A DNA stretch of 44,630 bases from Chlorokybus atmophyticus (GCA_009103225.1 RHPI01002990.1:499639-544268); one strand, 5' to 3'. Counted from the first letter of the stretch, positions 1 through 10,729 are shown. Notes: generated from the sequence alone by a model not told the origin. Numbers and translations: made by a program.

Positions 1-496
1 GGAGTTTACTTGATGCAATGTGGGAGTGTTGCGTCAAGTGTTGTGACATGGGGATTGTGTAACATACTAGTCTCCAAGTTCTCATTTGTCCTGTTTGTTT
101 TGGTACTGGAACGAGCTGGCCTTCACACAGCTTTGCTATACTGTTGGAGTGAGGGTGTAGCAGCGTTTCCCAATGTCTTGTATACTGTGCAAGAGCGGTT
201 GTTGTTCAGGGTTTCGTTGAGGTATAAGCAGGGTACGCTTCGCACGCATGCTCTGCTATGCATGCCAATGCGCGGGAGAGAGCATGGTAGACAATGCATG
301 CATCTGCAACAATAGCGACGCATGCTTCAACCATCGGCCAACAGCTGACATATGCTTATCCAACCAACCCCAACCACAAACAATCTCCCCCCCCACCACC
401 ACCACCCCCACACGCACAGACAAAAAGAAATAAACAACGACGAAAATACGCACACACAACTACTCCCCTAACGGTACGCATGTTTTCTATGAGCAG
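1..496. other. 5' flank of the NCL gene, no gene seen
   Basis: I see no convincing coding exon here. The stretch from about 240 on is rich in alternating purine-pyrimidine words (gcatgc, cacaca), and 378-420 is a C/A-rich low-complexity run. It probably holds the promoter and 5' untranslated part of the exchanger gene that follows, but no TATA or other element stands out. Confidence 0.4.
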
Positions 497-3400
497 TTGT
501 GCGCTAGTCCCACATGCGCTAGCGTTATTCTGCATGCGTGGTACACCATGTGTGTACACGTGCTTTGCATCGCATGCATCCGTACTCTGAGATTCCGGAT
601 TTGGCTTTCCCATGCATGTGTGAGCGCGCATATATATGTGCAGTCGTGCATGCTGCATGTTGTGGGTACCAATCTTGCTCCTCACCAGGTGGTGCGCCCG
701 GCCCCAAGACGAACAACCACAACAAGAAGAAGAAGATCAAGACCGCCCCTTCTTCACTGCTACCTCAACCCCCCTCCCCCTCCCCCTCCCCCTCCCACAA
801 TCACCCACACCCTCCCCACAACACTCCCCACCCTCACCTCATCACCACTCGCCCCAACACCCACCCCAACAACCTCCCACTCACACTCCCTCACCGCCCC
901 ACCTTTATACACACTCTCCACCACCTCCACCTCCTCCTCTTCATGCAATGAGCCATACGGTCTCCTCCCTTGCTCCACCTCCACTCCCGGCAACGCCTTC
1001 TTGCTCCTAGTCTACTCTTACATCCTCTTCAGCGCAGCTCGCTTGATCTCCACCGGCAGTGAACTATTACTAGAGGTCTTAGATGCAGGTCTCATAGGTG
1101 GACTCCTCCTCCCCGTGTTGGGTGCCTTACCTGATGCACTCCTCGTGCTCGTGTCCGGGCTGGCCGGGGACGTGGTTGAGGCCCAGGAGGAGGTGCTTGT
1201 GGGGGTGGGGGTACTGGCGGGGAGCAGCGTGTTGCTGTTGTCGGTGGCGTGGGGGGCGGCGCTCGTGGCGGGGAGGTGTGATATGGTGGGGGTGGGCGGG
1301 GGGGAGGGTGCGAGGATGGTGGCGAAGGAAGGGACGATGACCAAGAAGTGGTGGGAGTTGAATGGGACTGGCGTGACCACGGATGAACAGACAAAGTGAG
1401 AGGGACTTTGAGTGTTTACGTGCGGCAATTGGCTATGCTGTTCTGTGTGTACCTTAACAATCCTCATGTTGTTGTAGGGTTGGGGCGAGGATAATGATGC
1501 TTTCGACTCTGCCTTTCCTGATCGTGCAAGTGCCGCTGCTGGATGGTATTTGTTTGCGTGCAAGTGTGCACATGTGCGTGCATATGTCTGTACGTGCGTG
1601 TATACGCACACGCGCGTGCGGGCATGTGCTCACCGCCGTGAGCTTGTGTGCGTGTGTGCATGTATCCTGAACACGTGCTGAGTGTGCTTTTGGCCTGTTG
1701 TGTGTGCATCGTTCTGACAAGCATTGTGCAGGGCACCCGGCGGAAGGCCCCGAAGCTGCTCTCATTGGGGCCATTGTGTGCGGCCTTGGACTCATTGCCT
1801 ACTGCACATACCAGGCACGCACACACACTCACATGCATACACATACACACACATCATGTACCAGGCACACACGCACATATGCGCGTTCTCATACCACTCT
1901 CACTTACTACTACTCTACCACCATGACAGCAATAGCAGTTAACCACCAATTACACACAACATCCGGCCTCCCTCCCTAGGTGGCTAGCCCCTGGCTCCAG
2001 CAGAAGAAGATCGAGGAGGCCCGTCTCCAATACGTCCGCGCCCGCACCCTCACCGGCATGCAACAACTAACACGCACCCTCTCCCTCTCCCCCACCCCCG
2101 CCACCCCCACCACCCACGCCTGGTCCGAGTCCACCCTCTCCGCCGTCTTCTCCAAATTCGACGAGGACAACGACTCCCACCTCTCCCGCGGTGAACTACG
2201 CACACTCATCGTCGCGTTGGGTATAGAGAGAGAGGGATACGTCCCCTCGGATGACCAGATAGCTGCCTGGATGAGGGAGTTTGACGCGGACGCGGACGGC
2301 AGGATATCGAAGGAAGAGTTTGCGAGGGGGATGGCGGAGTGGAGTGAGAAGGTGGAGGAGGAGGTGAAGAAGAGGAGGAGAGGGAAGGAGTTGGCGATGT
2401 CGGCAAGGGGGGATGCTTCTATGGGAGTGGAAGGGGGGGATGGTTCGTCGGCTTTCTGGGCTTCGAGCACGACGGAGGCTAAAAGGGTGAGGTGGTGATA
2501 ACTGGGTAGTGTGGCGTACAGCGTGGCCACGGGCTGTGCGTATGTGACTTTCACTTTCATATTGTCAGCGTTTTGGTGGTTTGATGCGTCAAGGTTTCGT
2601 GTGCTCACACTGCGACATACATGCACGCACACGTGAGACACGCACAAGGAGACACAGACACACGCGCACACACGCGTTCACGTGCGTGTTCAATAGTGCT
2701 CACGAGTACACTACATGCACCAACGTCGTGTTGCATCAACTGAGTCAGTATGAATCCACATACTCCTCTCTCCAGGTGTTGGAGCTCCTGCTGCAAGAGG
2801 AGAGCGGAACTGCGGAGGGCGATGAGAGCGGCGACGGCGAGGGCGAGGGCGAGCGGTCTTCCCCGTCCACCCCCACGCAGATATACCGCAAAGCCGCAGC
2901 CTACCTCGTCGCCGGCTCCGCACTCGTCGCGTTCTTTGCGGATCCCATGGTGGACACCATTGGGTAGGTTGCCGTTGTTGTCGTTGTTGGCATCGCCAAT
3001 CACTCGTTGTCCACGGCAGTGGTCGTAACATCAATGATTGTGCATGCATGTGTACACATGCTTGCGAGCGCGCGTGCATGTGTGAGAGTCCTGATGTGCG
3101 TGTGTACGCAGGAACTTTGCGGAGGCGGTGGGTGTGCCGGCATTCTTCGTGGCGTTCGTGGTGACGCCCTTTGCGTCCAACGCCAGCGAACTTGTGTCCG
3201 CGGTGCTGTTCGCCAAGAAGAAGCGCAAGCGCAACATATCCCTCACATACAGCTCTGTAAGCATTGGATATGTGGAGCAGCAACTCCCATTATTATAGGG
3301 ACTGAACACCGCACTTGGGCACAGTTACTTGCGTATCTTCTTACTGTGTATGTTGCAAGAACTCGTACACACACACGCACACACGCACACATGAACGCAC

Positions 3401-3794
3401 GCCCTTTTTGCCTCATGATAGCGTCTTCACTAACACATGTGCCTCATGGCAGCTGTATGGTGCGGTGACGATGAACAACACGCTGTGCCTGGGGGTGTTT
3501 CTCGTGGTGGTGTACGCGCGTGGCCTCACGTGGGACTTCAGCAGCGAGGCCTCCGCCGTCGTCGCCGTCACGTTCGCCGTCGGCGCCCTCGCCGCCACGC
3601 GCACAACCTTCCCAGCCACCCTCACCGGTAGAGTTGTGTGTATGTGTGTTTGTGTGTCACTCACGTTCATCATGGTTGTAGGCAAATGGCATCAGCTCAG
3701 ATGATTGCTCTTGTGTCCAGGGCCTGCTTTGGCGCTGTACCCGGCGGCGCTCGGGCTTGTGGCGTTTCTGGACTACGTGTTGGGGTGGCAGTAG
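497..3794 (+). CDS. NCL-type Na+/Ca2+ exchanger-like cation antiporter with EF-hands
   Basis: Membrane antiporter of the CaCA superfamily, plant/algal NCL branch, expected to exchange Ca2+ for Na+ or H+ at a vacuolar or plasma membrane. Exons are 497-1395, 1478-1545, 1732-1814, 1980-2486, 2776-2963, 3112-3256, 3453-3627 and 3721-3794; phases agree and the total is 713 codons including stop. Exon 1 carries the conserved Cys-rich YGLLPC start of the family and the first alpha repeat (GSELLLEVLD, then LGALPDALLVL). Exon 4 has two EF-hand loops, DEDNDSHLSRGE and DADADGRISKEE. Exon 6 has the second alpha repeat (TPFASNASELVSA). Further hydrophobic segments run to the C-terminus. The intron at 1815-1979 uses a GC donor. 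The start is uncertain: the frame stays open from 497 through a Pro/Thr/Ser-rich stretch at 740-950 that contains no AG acceptor, so either a 5' exon is missing or this low-complexity leader is translated. Confidence 0.88.
741..948 (+). repeat. C-rich low-complexity tract inside the NCL 5' exon
   Basis: About 200 nt of almost pure C/A/T with CCCT and CACC words. It is translated in the NCL frame as Pro, Thr and Ser repeats. Because it contains no AG dinucleotide it cannot hide a normal 3' splice site, which argues that it is exonic or untranslated leader. Confidence 0.6.
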
Positions 3795-3859
3795 CAGTTG
3801 TTGTTGGGATGATGATGACGAGGAAGTGTCATGTTGGGAGATCAACAACAAAGGGGAGA

Positions 3860-3887
3860 GGCATCACAATGATGTCGTTGTGATGCC
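3860..3887. terminator. Inverted repeat 3' of the NCL gene
   Basis: Perfect 10-bp arms GGCATCACAA and TTGTGATGCC with an 8-nt loop, 65 nt after the NCL stop codon. It probably lies in the 3' untranslated region and could form an RNA hairpin. No function can be assigned from sequence alone. Confidence 0.35.
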
Positions 3888-3894
3888 ACTCCTC

Positions 3895-4899
3895 TCTCAA
3901 AGTTGACTACTCACGTCAGCGTGGGTCACTGGTTGGGTGAGTGTTTTGTGGACAAGCTTGCTAGTAGTAGTCTGAGGCACACAAACACGATATACATTAT
4001 ATGTTGCTTTGATCACTCTGGACACGTGTGTCAACCCCCTCACTATGTTCCCTGTTTGGGTTGTCACGGTGTGACTGTGTGCATCAGTTCAACCTTACGC
4101 AACTCAAACTTGATGAAGCAGATGTGACCTGTGTCTGCGATTTTTTGTGTGCTAAAGTCCCTCACTCTAGTCGCGAAGGGTGTGGCTGTGTGCATGTCAC
4201 AACGGTTTGGCAGATGTGACCTGTGGTTTTTCTTTGGTAGTGTTGCATGCCCCACAGTCCGATGCTGACTCCTCAATTCTGCCAGTCCCATCACTCTTGC
4301 TGTACTGACCTGGCTACAGTAAGCCTTTAACCTCATATAAGCATTGAGCCAGGCTACCTACCATCACATCTGTGTCATCAAGAGTATCAGCCTGCCTATG
4401 TCTGGCATGACGAGGCTCTGATTGAAGAGGATGTCAGTGCAAAGACTGGGTGCATCCACACAGCACAGTTGCTGTACAGCTTGGTGTAGTAGCAGCTGTG
4501 TATAAGGGGTAGCGAAGCTTAGAGTGTGTGTGTGGAGTTGTGAGCCAAGGTGAGGTGAGCGTGAGAGAGTGCGTGAGAGAGTTGAGAGAGGTTTGGTGCT
4601 GGTATCTTCTCCTCCTCCCCAGACGCCAGGATGAATACTCCTTAGATGCACGGCTTTGCTGAATTGCGCAACGGTGAGATGAAGGTATCAACTGGCCAAA
4701 AATGTGTTTGCTTTGCATGGCCAAGGCACTGTGTGTTATTACACCATCCGACGGACATGGCCACTTGTCGTGCACATACGCACACGCACGCACGCACGCG
4801 CACGTGCATGTGTGCCCAGCCTCGCCACACCCCGGACAACGTGCGCGACTGAGTATTGGTGTGGGTCAGCACCCGCAGCGTGAATCTCTCTCATTAAAG
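3895..4899. other. Intergenic stretch, possible 5' exon at 4646
   Basis: Mostly non-coding. A short direct repeat (cagatgtgacctgtg) occurs near 4118 and 4211. ATG at 4646 followed by nine codons and a GT donor (gtgaga) could be a first exon of the downstream SnoaL-like gene, but its phase does not match the next recognised exon at 4900, so an exon is missing or this one is not used. Confidence 0.25.
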
Positions 4900-5616
4900 C
4901 GTGAAGGACCTCAATCGCCTACTCTCAGAGGACTTCATCTGTGAGAGTGTACATACAATGCGAAACGGCAATGTGTGTGTGTGTGTCTTTCTATACATTG
5001 TCAAGACTTGTGCAAATGGCACACAAGGCCACTCACGCATTACTGTGTGGCAGCGTTGCAGCCTCTGGCCCCCCAAGAATGAGCCCATCAAGGGACGCAA
5101 AGCCCTGCAGGACTGCGTCCAGGAGTGGCACCATGTCATGCAGCCCTTCAACTTGTCGTAAACACTATGCTAGCATCGGACACAAGGACGTGCCGCACAC
5201 ACACAGCCACACAGCCACATACACACACGCAGGTATGAGATGATGGAGGGTCCGATGGCGAACGAGTCCACCCTCGGATGGACACTTCGTGGCAAAATGA
5301 CGAACGACTTCCCGGGCATCAAAGCATCCAAGGATTGGGTCACAGTCTCTGGCTGCGAGTAACAGACCTACAATGACCCGGCAGGTGATGATCAAACAGA
5401 TCAGATCAGTTGTGAGTGATATGCAAACATGTGATATGCACATACACATACGCACATGCATACACGCAGGGGGAGATTTGTCGCGCTGAGAATTGCTATG
5501 ATGGGGACTACGTGCTGAAGCAGATGCAGGGCAAGGTCAAACACCCAGCATGTTTTTATGACGAGCGCGAGCGCGGGCACGGCGGGGGGGTCTTCAGCAA
5601 CATGCTTGAAAAATGA
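4900..5616 (+). CDS. SnoaL/NTF2-like fold protein, 5' end unresolved, possible frameshift
   Basis: Exon-like blocks are 4900-4940, 5028-5157, 5233-5358 and 5470-5616. The first three join in phase and read LWPPKNEPIKGRKALQDC, then EWHHVMQPF, then STLGWTLRGKM and VTVSGCE. This is the pattern of SnoaL-like polyketide-cyclase/NTF2 domains: a G-R-x-A-L helix, an amphipathic strand pair with W-T-(L/M)-R-G, then a V-S-G strand. Such domains bind small molecules or act as small enzymes, and the substrate cannot be told from sequence. The fourth block continues the expected strand (EICRAEN) but is one base out of phase with the best donor at 5359; one extra G in the G run at 5469-5473 would restore the frame. 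No start codon is identified, so the 5' exons are missing from this call. It could be a live gene with a sequencing error or a recent pseudogene. Confidence 0.5.
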
Positions 5617-5661
5617 AGGGAATGAGGATGACGACGATGTCAACACTGCCAACAAACATTA

Positions 5662-5681
5662 GCTGTGTGTGTGTGTGTGTA
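5662..5681. repeat. (TG)n microsatellite
   Basis: Uninterrupted TG dinucleotide run just downstream of the SnoaL-like gene. Similar CA/TG runs occur in most introns and spacers of this window. Confidence 0.8.
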
Positions 5682-5937
5682 TAGCAACTGTGCGTACAGT
5701 GACTGTGGTGGCGTTGTTTTGTGCTGATTTGTGTGCTGGTGAGTCGTTAGGGAAGGCGCAGCCTGTGTTCTTAGAGTGCTTTGTTTTGTAAGTCCAATTG
5801 TGAACGTTGTGCATGACAACAGATGGATTGGCCAGTTCTGAGTCAACTTGCGTGACTGCACACGCACACACACGTGCATACAAGCACACAGTGTTTGGAG
5901 TTACATACTTGCTTTCTCTTGCCTTGCACCTGCACAG

Positions 5938-6235
5938 TGCAATGCGTGCTGGAATGGAATTTGCACAATGACATCAACACGATGATGGTCATCGTGGGCA
6001 CGGCATGGCATGTGAACAGTGTTCACACTGCCATGTATTGCCATGCGCACACTCTGGAGCAACCACGCATCACGTATGATCACTTCGGGGCACTCTTGCG
6101 GGCCTGCCACACATCTTACACAGACTGTTTGAAGCTGCGGCTGCCTTCTCTCCCTTTGTCCAGCATACAATATTGAGGGAAGACCTGCGTAGCTTGCTTG
6201 ATAAGGAATGTGTGACCTTCTGGTCTGAACGTATT
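5938..6235 (+). CDS. Unassigned exon pair, unknown protein
   Basis: Two blocks, 5938-6073 and 6124-6235, are separated by a 50-nt GT-AG intron and join in phase. The first reads as ...VLEWNLHNDINTMM..., the second as a helical FEAAAAFSPFV...REDLRSLLDKECVTF segment. I do not recognise a family, and flanking exons were not found. It may be the 3' part of the preceding SnoaL-like gene, part of a separate gene, or a relic. The consistent phase and protein-like second block are the only support. Confidence 0.25.
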
Positions 6236-6769
6236 GTGGGTATGTGTGCCAGTGTCGCTCTCTTAATGTGTACAGCACGTGAACACTTACTTCACTCAGC
6301 TCTGCGTGTGTCATGCCACCACTGCTATCTCACACACGCACACACACGCGTGCACACACACATACACCAGCAACACAAGACCCAGCAAGAGCAACATGAA
6401 CTGTGTTCATACATGAGCCCCCAGCCTTGCACTCATAGGGTATTCACCGCAATGCATGCACACGTCTGACATGCGCCTTATCACGCGCATTGACACATGC
6501 ATGATAGAGCGTGCGTGCAAAGCGTGCACTGCTTATCAGTGAAACCCTCAACAAGCATCAACTTGCACAACATGCACGACATCACGAAACGCTGTACCCC
6601 ACACCAACTGCATAGCAAGGCAAGTGCGATGGGCAGCTGTTATCAACACTAGAAGGACACATGACAAACACACAAAACTGCTGTGTTACTCCCCTAAAAT
6701 AACACTCGACACAAGCACTCCCACATTGCATGGAGTAAACTCTCCCCATGGCAAGCGTTCCCAACGCAC
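6236..6769. other. Spacer with CA/GTGCA repeats
   Basis: No gene recognised. It contains CACACA and GCATGCA microsatellite words at 6320-6380 and 6440-6530. Confidence 0.4.
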
Positions 6770-6898
6770 CCTTCCCACGACGTTCTCCCCAGCGAACCCG
6801 CGCCTGCTGCCGCCGCTTCTCCTGGAGATGAGCGCAGCGCAGCGCAGCGCAGCGCAGTAGGATGACGTTCCCATTGCCGCCGCCGCCGCCGCCGCCAT
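6770..6898 (-). CDS. Candidate orphan first exon, Ala-rich leader
   Basis: Reading left from the CCATGG at 6895-6900, an ATG at 6898 opens an Ala-rich then Arg/Ser-rich leader that ends at a good donor (gtgcgt, 6769 leftward). The composition resembles an organelle-targeting presequence. No partner exon was found to the left, so this is a candidate only. Confidence 0.2.
6829..6857. repeat. (GCGCA)n pentanucleotide repeat
   Basis: About six tandem copies of a 5-mer gcgca/gcagc unit directly upstream of a CCG trinucleotide run. A pentamer in coding sequence would cycle through all frames, so this is more likely untranslated on at least one strand. Confidence 0.75.
6875..6896. repeat. (GCC)n trinucleotide repeat
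   Basis: Seven tandem GCC units ending in gccgccATGG, which is a near-ideal initiation context for the plus-strand ATG at 6897. On the minus strand the same run encodes the poly-Ala leader. Confidence 0.75.
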
Positions 6899-6935
6899 GG
6901 ACGACGAGGCGGATGAAGCCTGCTGGGTTGGCAAG
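6897..6935 (+). CDS. Candidate orphan first exon, acidic leader
   Basis: ATG at 6897 in an excellent context is followed by MDDEADEACWVGK and a plausible donor (gtgaga) at 6936. No downstream exon is recognisable because the AT-rich island begins about 100 bp later. It may be a real first exon with a distant or destroyed continuation, or chance. Confidence 0.25.
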
Positions 6936-7174
6936 AGTGAGAGAATCCTCTCTCGGACGGTTTGCAGCACGGGGAAATGTCCAGGCCTAATGAAAACGTT
7001 GCGGTGAGACAGACACCGTTTCACCTCTGCCAAACTCTGAGTGCGTTGATTTGGGCGTGATTGTTATAGTCTCCCCCAGGGGAGGAGGTAAAACACCACT
7101 CCACTTCACTATTATCTTGAAGTCAATAAAGTCCTTCAACATTGGAATGGCAACTGTGTTAAAAAGTAGTTGTA

Positions 7175-7655
7175 CAGTCTACCCCCGTTAAAAGACTTCG
7201 CTTTAATGAAATAACCCCGCTAAGATCATGGATTATCAAAAGACCAATGGTTTTACAGGCAAATATCTTCGGTTAGTGGAATAGTCTTGTACGTAATACG
7301 ACTAAAGAGAAGGCTTGAAAATTTAAGTGGGCTCAGTCTTGTAACGGGGGAATACCTTGTTGATAGCATGATTGTCTTGTTGATATTAAAATAATTTTAT
7401 GGATTAAATCATTAAGTTCGTATATTAAATTGTATGGTTTTTAGAGGAAATATGAATGTGAGTTTTGCCACGTCAGCAAATGATGACGTGGCTTGAGGTT
7501 ATCGGTCGATACCCCCATTAACAGAATATATGTTCTTTAAACAATAAACAATATATATAAGAATATATATAATCTTATAAGCGCCAAGAGAATAAACCCG
7601 TTAGTGGAATGAAAAGCTGAAAGATAAACGTAATTCTTATAACGGGGGTACATTG
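7175..7655. mobile_element. MITE-like element with terminal inverted repeats and TA target duplication
   Basis: The left end CAGTCTACCCCCGTTA and the complement of the right end, CAATGTACCCCCGTTA, match at 13 of 16 positions. TA dinucleotides flank both sides (7173-7174 and 7656-7657). The 481-bp body has no transposase frame, so it would be a non-autonomous element moved by a Tc1/mariner or pogo-type transposase, which duplicates TA. Subterminal copies of the end motif recur inside (taacgggg near 7342, gttagtggaat near 7271 and 7600). The superfamily is inferred from the TA duplication and CAG-type ends. Confidence 0.7.
7468..7495. repeat. Internal hairpin of the MITE
   Basis: Arms gccacgtca and tgacgtggc flank a short loop inside the element. 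They contain ACGT cores. Confidence 0.5.
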
Positions 7656-8206
7656 TACTTGTACTTGTACTTTTCTAAGTATCGAAAATCGACCCTTTGT
7701 GGCCGCAAAATATCTCTTAAACCAAGCCAAATTTGCTATAGTGTTGCTTACATAGAGTGCGGTAAATTGCGAGTAGCATGCCGTAAAACTAGTTTCGTGA
7801 TTTTAGGACAATTCTATCAAAGAGTTGCTTTTCAAAGTAGGAGGAACCGTGCACACTTCGCCGCCGCACCCTAAACCTAAAAGTTGTGAGTTCAACATGC
7901 GATTTGGCAGGGAAGTTGGCGGAACTCACGATTTCTGGCGGCCGTCTGGCGAACGCGTCCTCCAACAGCGTGGCGCAGTCAAATTATTTGTCGCTGTTAA
8001 GTGACTGAATCTTTAACCGCGGTTGTTTGTTATTGTTTACTGGTTACCCAACCACATCGTCAGTTCTCCCTAACAACGGCGTGGTTGATTACAAACTCAA
8101 TCGCCCGTAAAGGTTAAGAAGCCTAAACCACTGTGTCTGTGTGTATGTTGAATTTAAATGTGCAATAGTACGACGAATAACAATTTGTGTTAATTGAAAG
8201 TGCCTT

Positions 8207-8746
8207 GAGCATGTAGCTTCCAAACTTTGTTTTGCTAGTTGTGCATCGTAAACGCTTTTGCAATGTAAGCAATATCGACCTCACGCGGTAGTAATAATTG
8301 CTTAACTTACGTGACTGCCACAGCTGATGATGGCCGCGCTGGAGAATAGGGTTAGATATTTGTGCATCAAGGTGCTAAACTGCCCTAGTTTCGGTAAGCA
8401 AGCTTTTGCCATCATTAAATCTATCCTCACCTCCGGTTGTGGCGGGCTTGATCTAACACGAAAATATTTCGAACCGTCAACACGCCCTTCGCACGTTTGG
8501 CTGTACACCGGATTCCACCCTGATACTCAGAATACAGTTTGAGCGCTACACGATCTCCCAGTGGAAAAACATTTTGAGGCGCTTCACGATATGGGCGTTG
8601 TGATCGATGTAGACGAGAGGCGTGAAAAAACCCGCATATGACCGCTAAATTAGATTATCGCCCATGCTTACGCTGACAGTCACGCAGTGTGTATTACGGA
8701 TGCCATCCGAGGGCATGGTATGATACGATGAACAACATAGTGCCCC
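8207..8746. repeat. Tandem repeat unit copy 1 (540 bp)
   Basis: Starts at gagcatgtagc and repeats at exactly 540 bp. It contains the only long open frame of the array, 8327-8542 (+), 71 codons beginning MMAALENRVRYL. I recognise no family. The corresponding frame in copy 2 is broken by a stop after about 17 codons, so it may be a decayed gene fragment or chance. Confidence 0.8.
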
Positions 8747-9282
8747 GAGCATGTAGCTTTCAAAGTTTGTTTTGCCAGTTGTGCATCGTTAAAGCTTTTG
8801 CTGTGTAATTTATATTGACATTACGCAGTATTGATAACCAATGTGACTGCCACAGCTGAAGATGGCCACGCTGGAGGATAGAGTTAAGTATTTGCGCAAT
8901 AAGGTGCTAAACTAACATGCTTCCATGAAGCAAGCTGTTGCCATCACCAAAGATACCCTCACCTCTGGTCGTGACAGGTGTGATCTAACACGACAACATC
9001 TTCAACCGTCAACACGCCGACCGTAGGTTTGGCTGTTCACCGGATTCCACCCTAACATCAAGAACACAGCTTAAACGCTGACCGATCTCTCATAGGGAGA
9101 ACATCATGAAGCACTTCACGATATGGGCGTTGTAATCGGTGTGGATGCGAGGCGTGAAAGAACCTGATATGACCGCTACATCAAGTTGTCGCCCATGCCT
9201 ACGTTAATAGTTACACAGCATGTACCTCGGATGCCATCCGACGGCATCATATGATATAATACGATGAGCAACCGGATGCCTC
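8747..9282. repeat. Tandem repeat unit copy 2 (536 bp)
   Basis: Diverged copy of the preceding unit along its whole length, with shared blocks such as tgtgactgccacagctga, tggctgt-caccggattccaccct and atgggcgttgt. Substitutions and small indels have closed the reading frame seen in copy 1. Confidence 0.8.
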
Positions 9283-9400
9283 GAGCATGTAGCTAAATCT
9301 TCTCTTGCCATCTGTGCATCGTTGAAGCTGTTGTTGTGCAAACGATGCCAATCTCACCGTGAGGCCGGTATCAATGAACGGCGTGCTATTCTATTGTTCG
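9283..9400. repeat. Tandem repeat unit copy 3, truncated
   Basis: Begins with the same gagcatgtagct word and matches the unit start (ctgtgcatcgtt-aagct) for roughly 110 bp before similarity fades. Confidence 0.6.
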
Positions 9401-10187
9401 GGTGAAAGACATTGTTAATGCTGTGCGCAATTAATCATCGTTATGATGTTTTTGCGTGTACGTATGCTGTAACATTTGCTCACGTTCACTCAGTATCACT
9501 GAACATGTAATGCTGCTTTAACACCATTAACTGATCATTTTTGCACATCATTTAAATGACTACCTGAGGATGGTTTGGGGCAAGTTTTGCGAGTTTAGCT
9601 TGCCCAACTACAAGGCCGTCTGCACGCACTTTTATAGCAACCTTGCAAATGGCTTATCAGAAAAGCAATGCACTCTACGGCATGCAATAAATAGTTGGTA
9701 GCGAAATATGTTAACGTTTAAATGCATGCCGATTAAGGGCATGTTGTTGTATTTGACCTCGGTGCAGATCAACTTCAAGTTGCTTGATTTGAGCATTGCC
9801 AATTGTTGTCATTGGAATTATTATATTATATACTCAATGATTGCATTGCAATGTAATTGAGTTGATCAACAAAATTGAGCTAAACGTTGAACAATACAAC
9901 AAATGTTAGATTCAACTTTTGGTAGAATTACTTGTTACATTATCATTTTACTATCTTGTTATGATAGCAATACTATGCATATGTATCGGTAAAAGGCATT
10001 AAATTGGTCACTTAAATTAAAAGCTGAATGTTAATATCATTACAACATGTTGGTGAGAGCTCCCATGCGTTTCATACTACGCGTAAATTGATAAACATGT
10101 GAATCACGCGTAAGAATGGAATTGCATCATATATGGCCAAGCGCAATCGCTAACCACTCGCTATGTATTATACGAGTCATATTAACA

Positions 10188-10265
10188 TCATTTCGCATAC
10201 ATGCTGAACATATATTCGAAATGATGTTGAACATGTATGCAAAATGATGTTCAACATGTATGCGA
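10188..10265. repeat. 25-bp direct and inverted repeat cluster
   Basis: Two direct copies of an aatgatgtt(g/c)aacatgtatgc unit at about 10219 and 10243 face an inverted copy (catttcgcatacatgctgaacat) at 10190, giving a potential stem-loop of about 75 bp. Confidence 0.6.
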
Positions 10266-10603
10266 ACGTTATATTCATGTTGGCTTAACAAATAATCATA
10301 TAGCTTACTGTTGCAATGGATTCTGCCTAACATGATGTGAATGTAGACGTTGAAGAATTATGCCTCTTAACAAAGCATTCTTATTATTCGATTATGTGTC
10401 CTTTCGTGGGAAGGTTGTCGTTGAGGTAGCCGGCATACGAGTATAGCTATTAAAATGCTTACGCTAATGCAGGCTGCATACCCGTAAGCTCTTCAATGTT
10501 TTTCAACAAATTCCTAGCTGAGCATGCGGCTGTGCATGTTTCATACACATATACGCACATTGTACAATGTTCAAGCGGTTACGTTATGGTGTTAACGCTC
10601 TAA

Positions 10604-10674
10604 AACTTGTGACTCACTTAATGTCATGTGATGGCATCACATGACATTAAGGTTTTGACAATGTCACAAGTTAA
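10604..10674. repeat. Nested palindrome with 17-bp perfect arms
   Basis: Core arms 10617-10633 and 10635-10651 (CTTAATGTCATGTGATG and its complement) are separated by one base. An outer pair, acttgtgac and gtcacaagt, extends the symmetry to about 70 bp. Such a structure suggests a foldback-type element end or a recently formed palindrome. Confidence 0.75.
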
Positions 10675-10729
10675 ACTGTACATCAAAGTGAGTTGATGCT
10701 GTTGCAGGGTTGCTAACATATGTATATGC

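Noticed and set aside
1018-1611. Long open frame on the minus strand opposite NCL exon 1 (197 codons)
   Set aside because: Shadow of the GC-rich coding exon. It is Pro/Ser/Thr-rich, has no motif, and the plus-strand frame carries clear exchanger motifs.
7868-7882. ccctaaacctaaa as telomere repeat
   Set aside because: Resembles the plant-type telomere unit but occurs only about once and imperfectly; chance in an AT-rich region.
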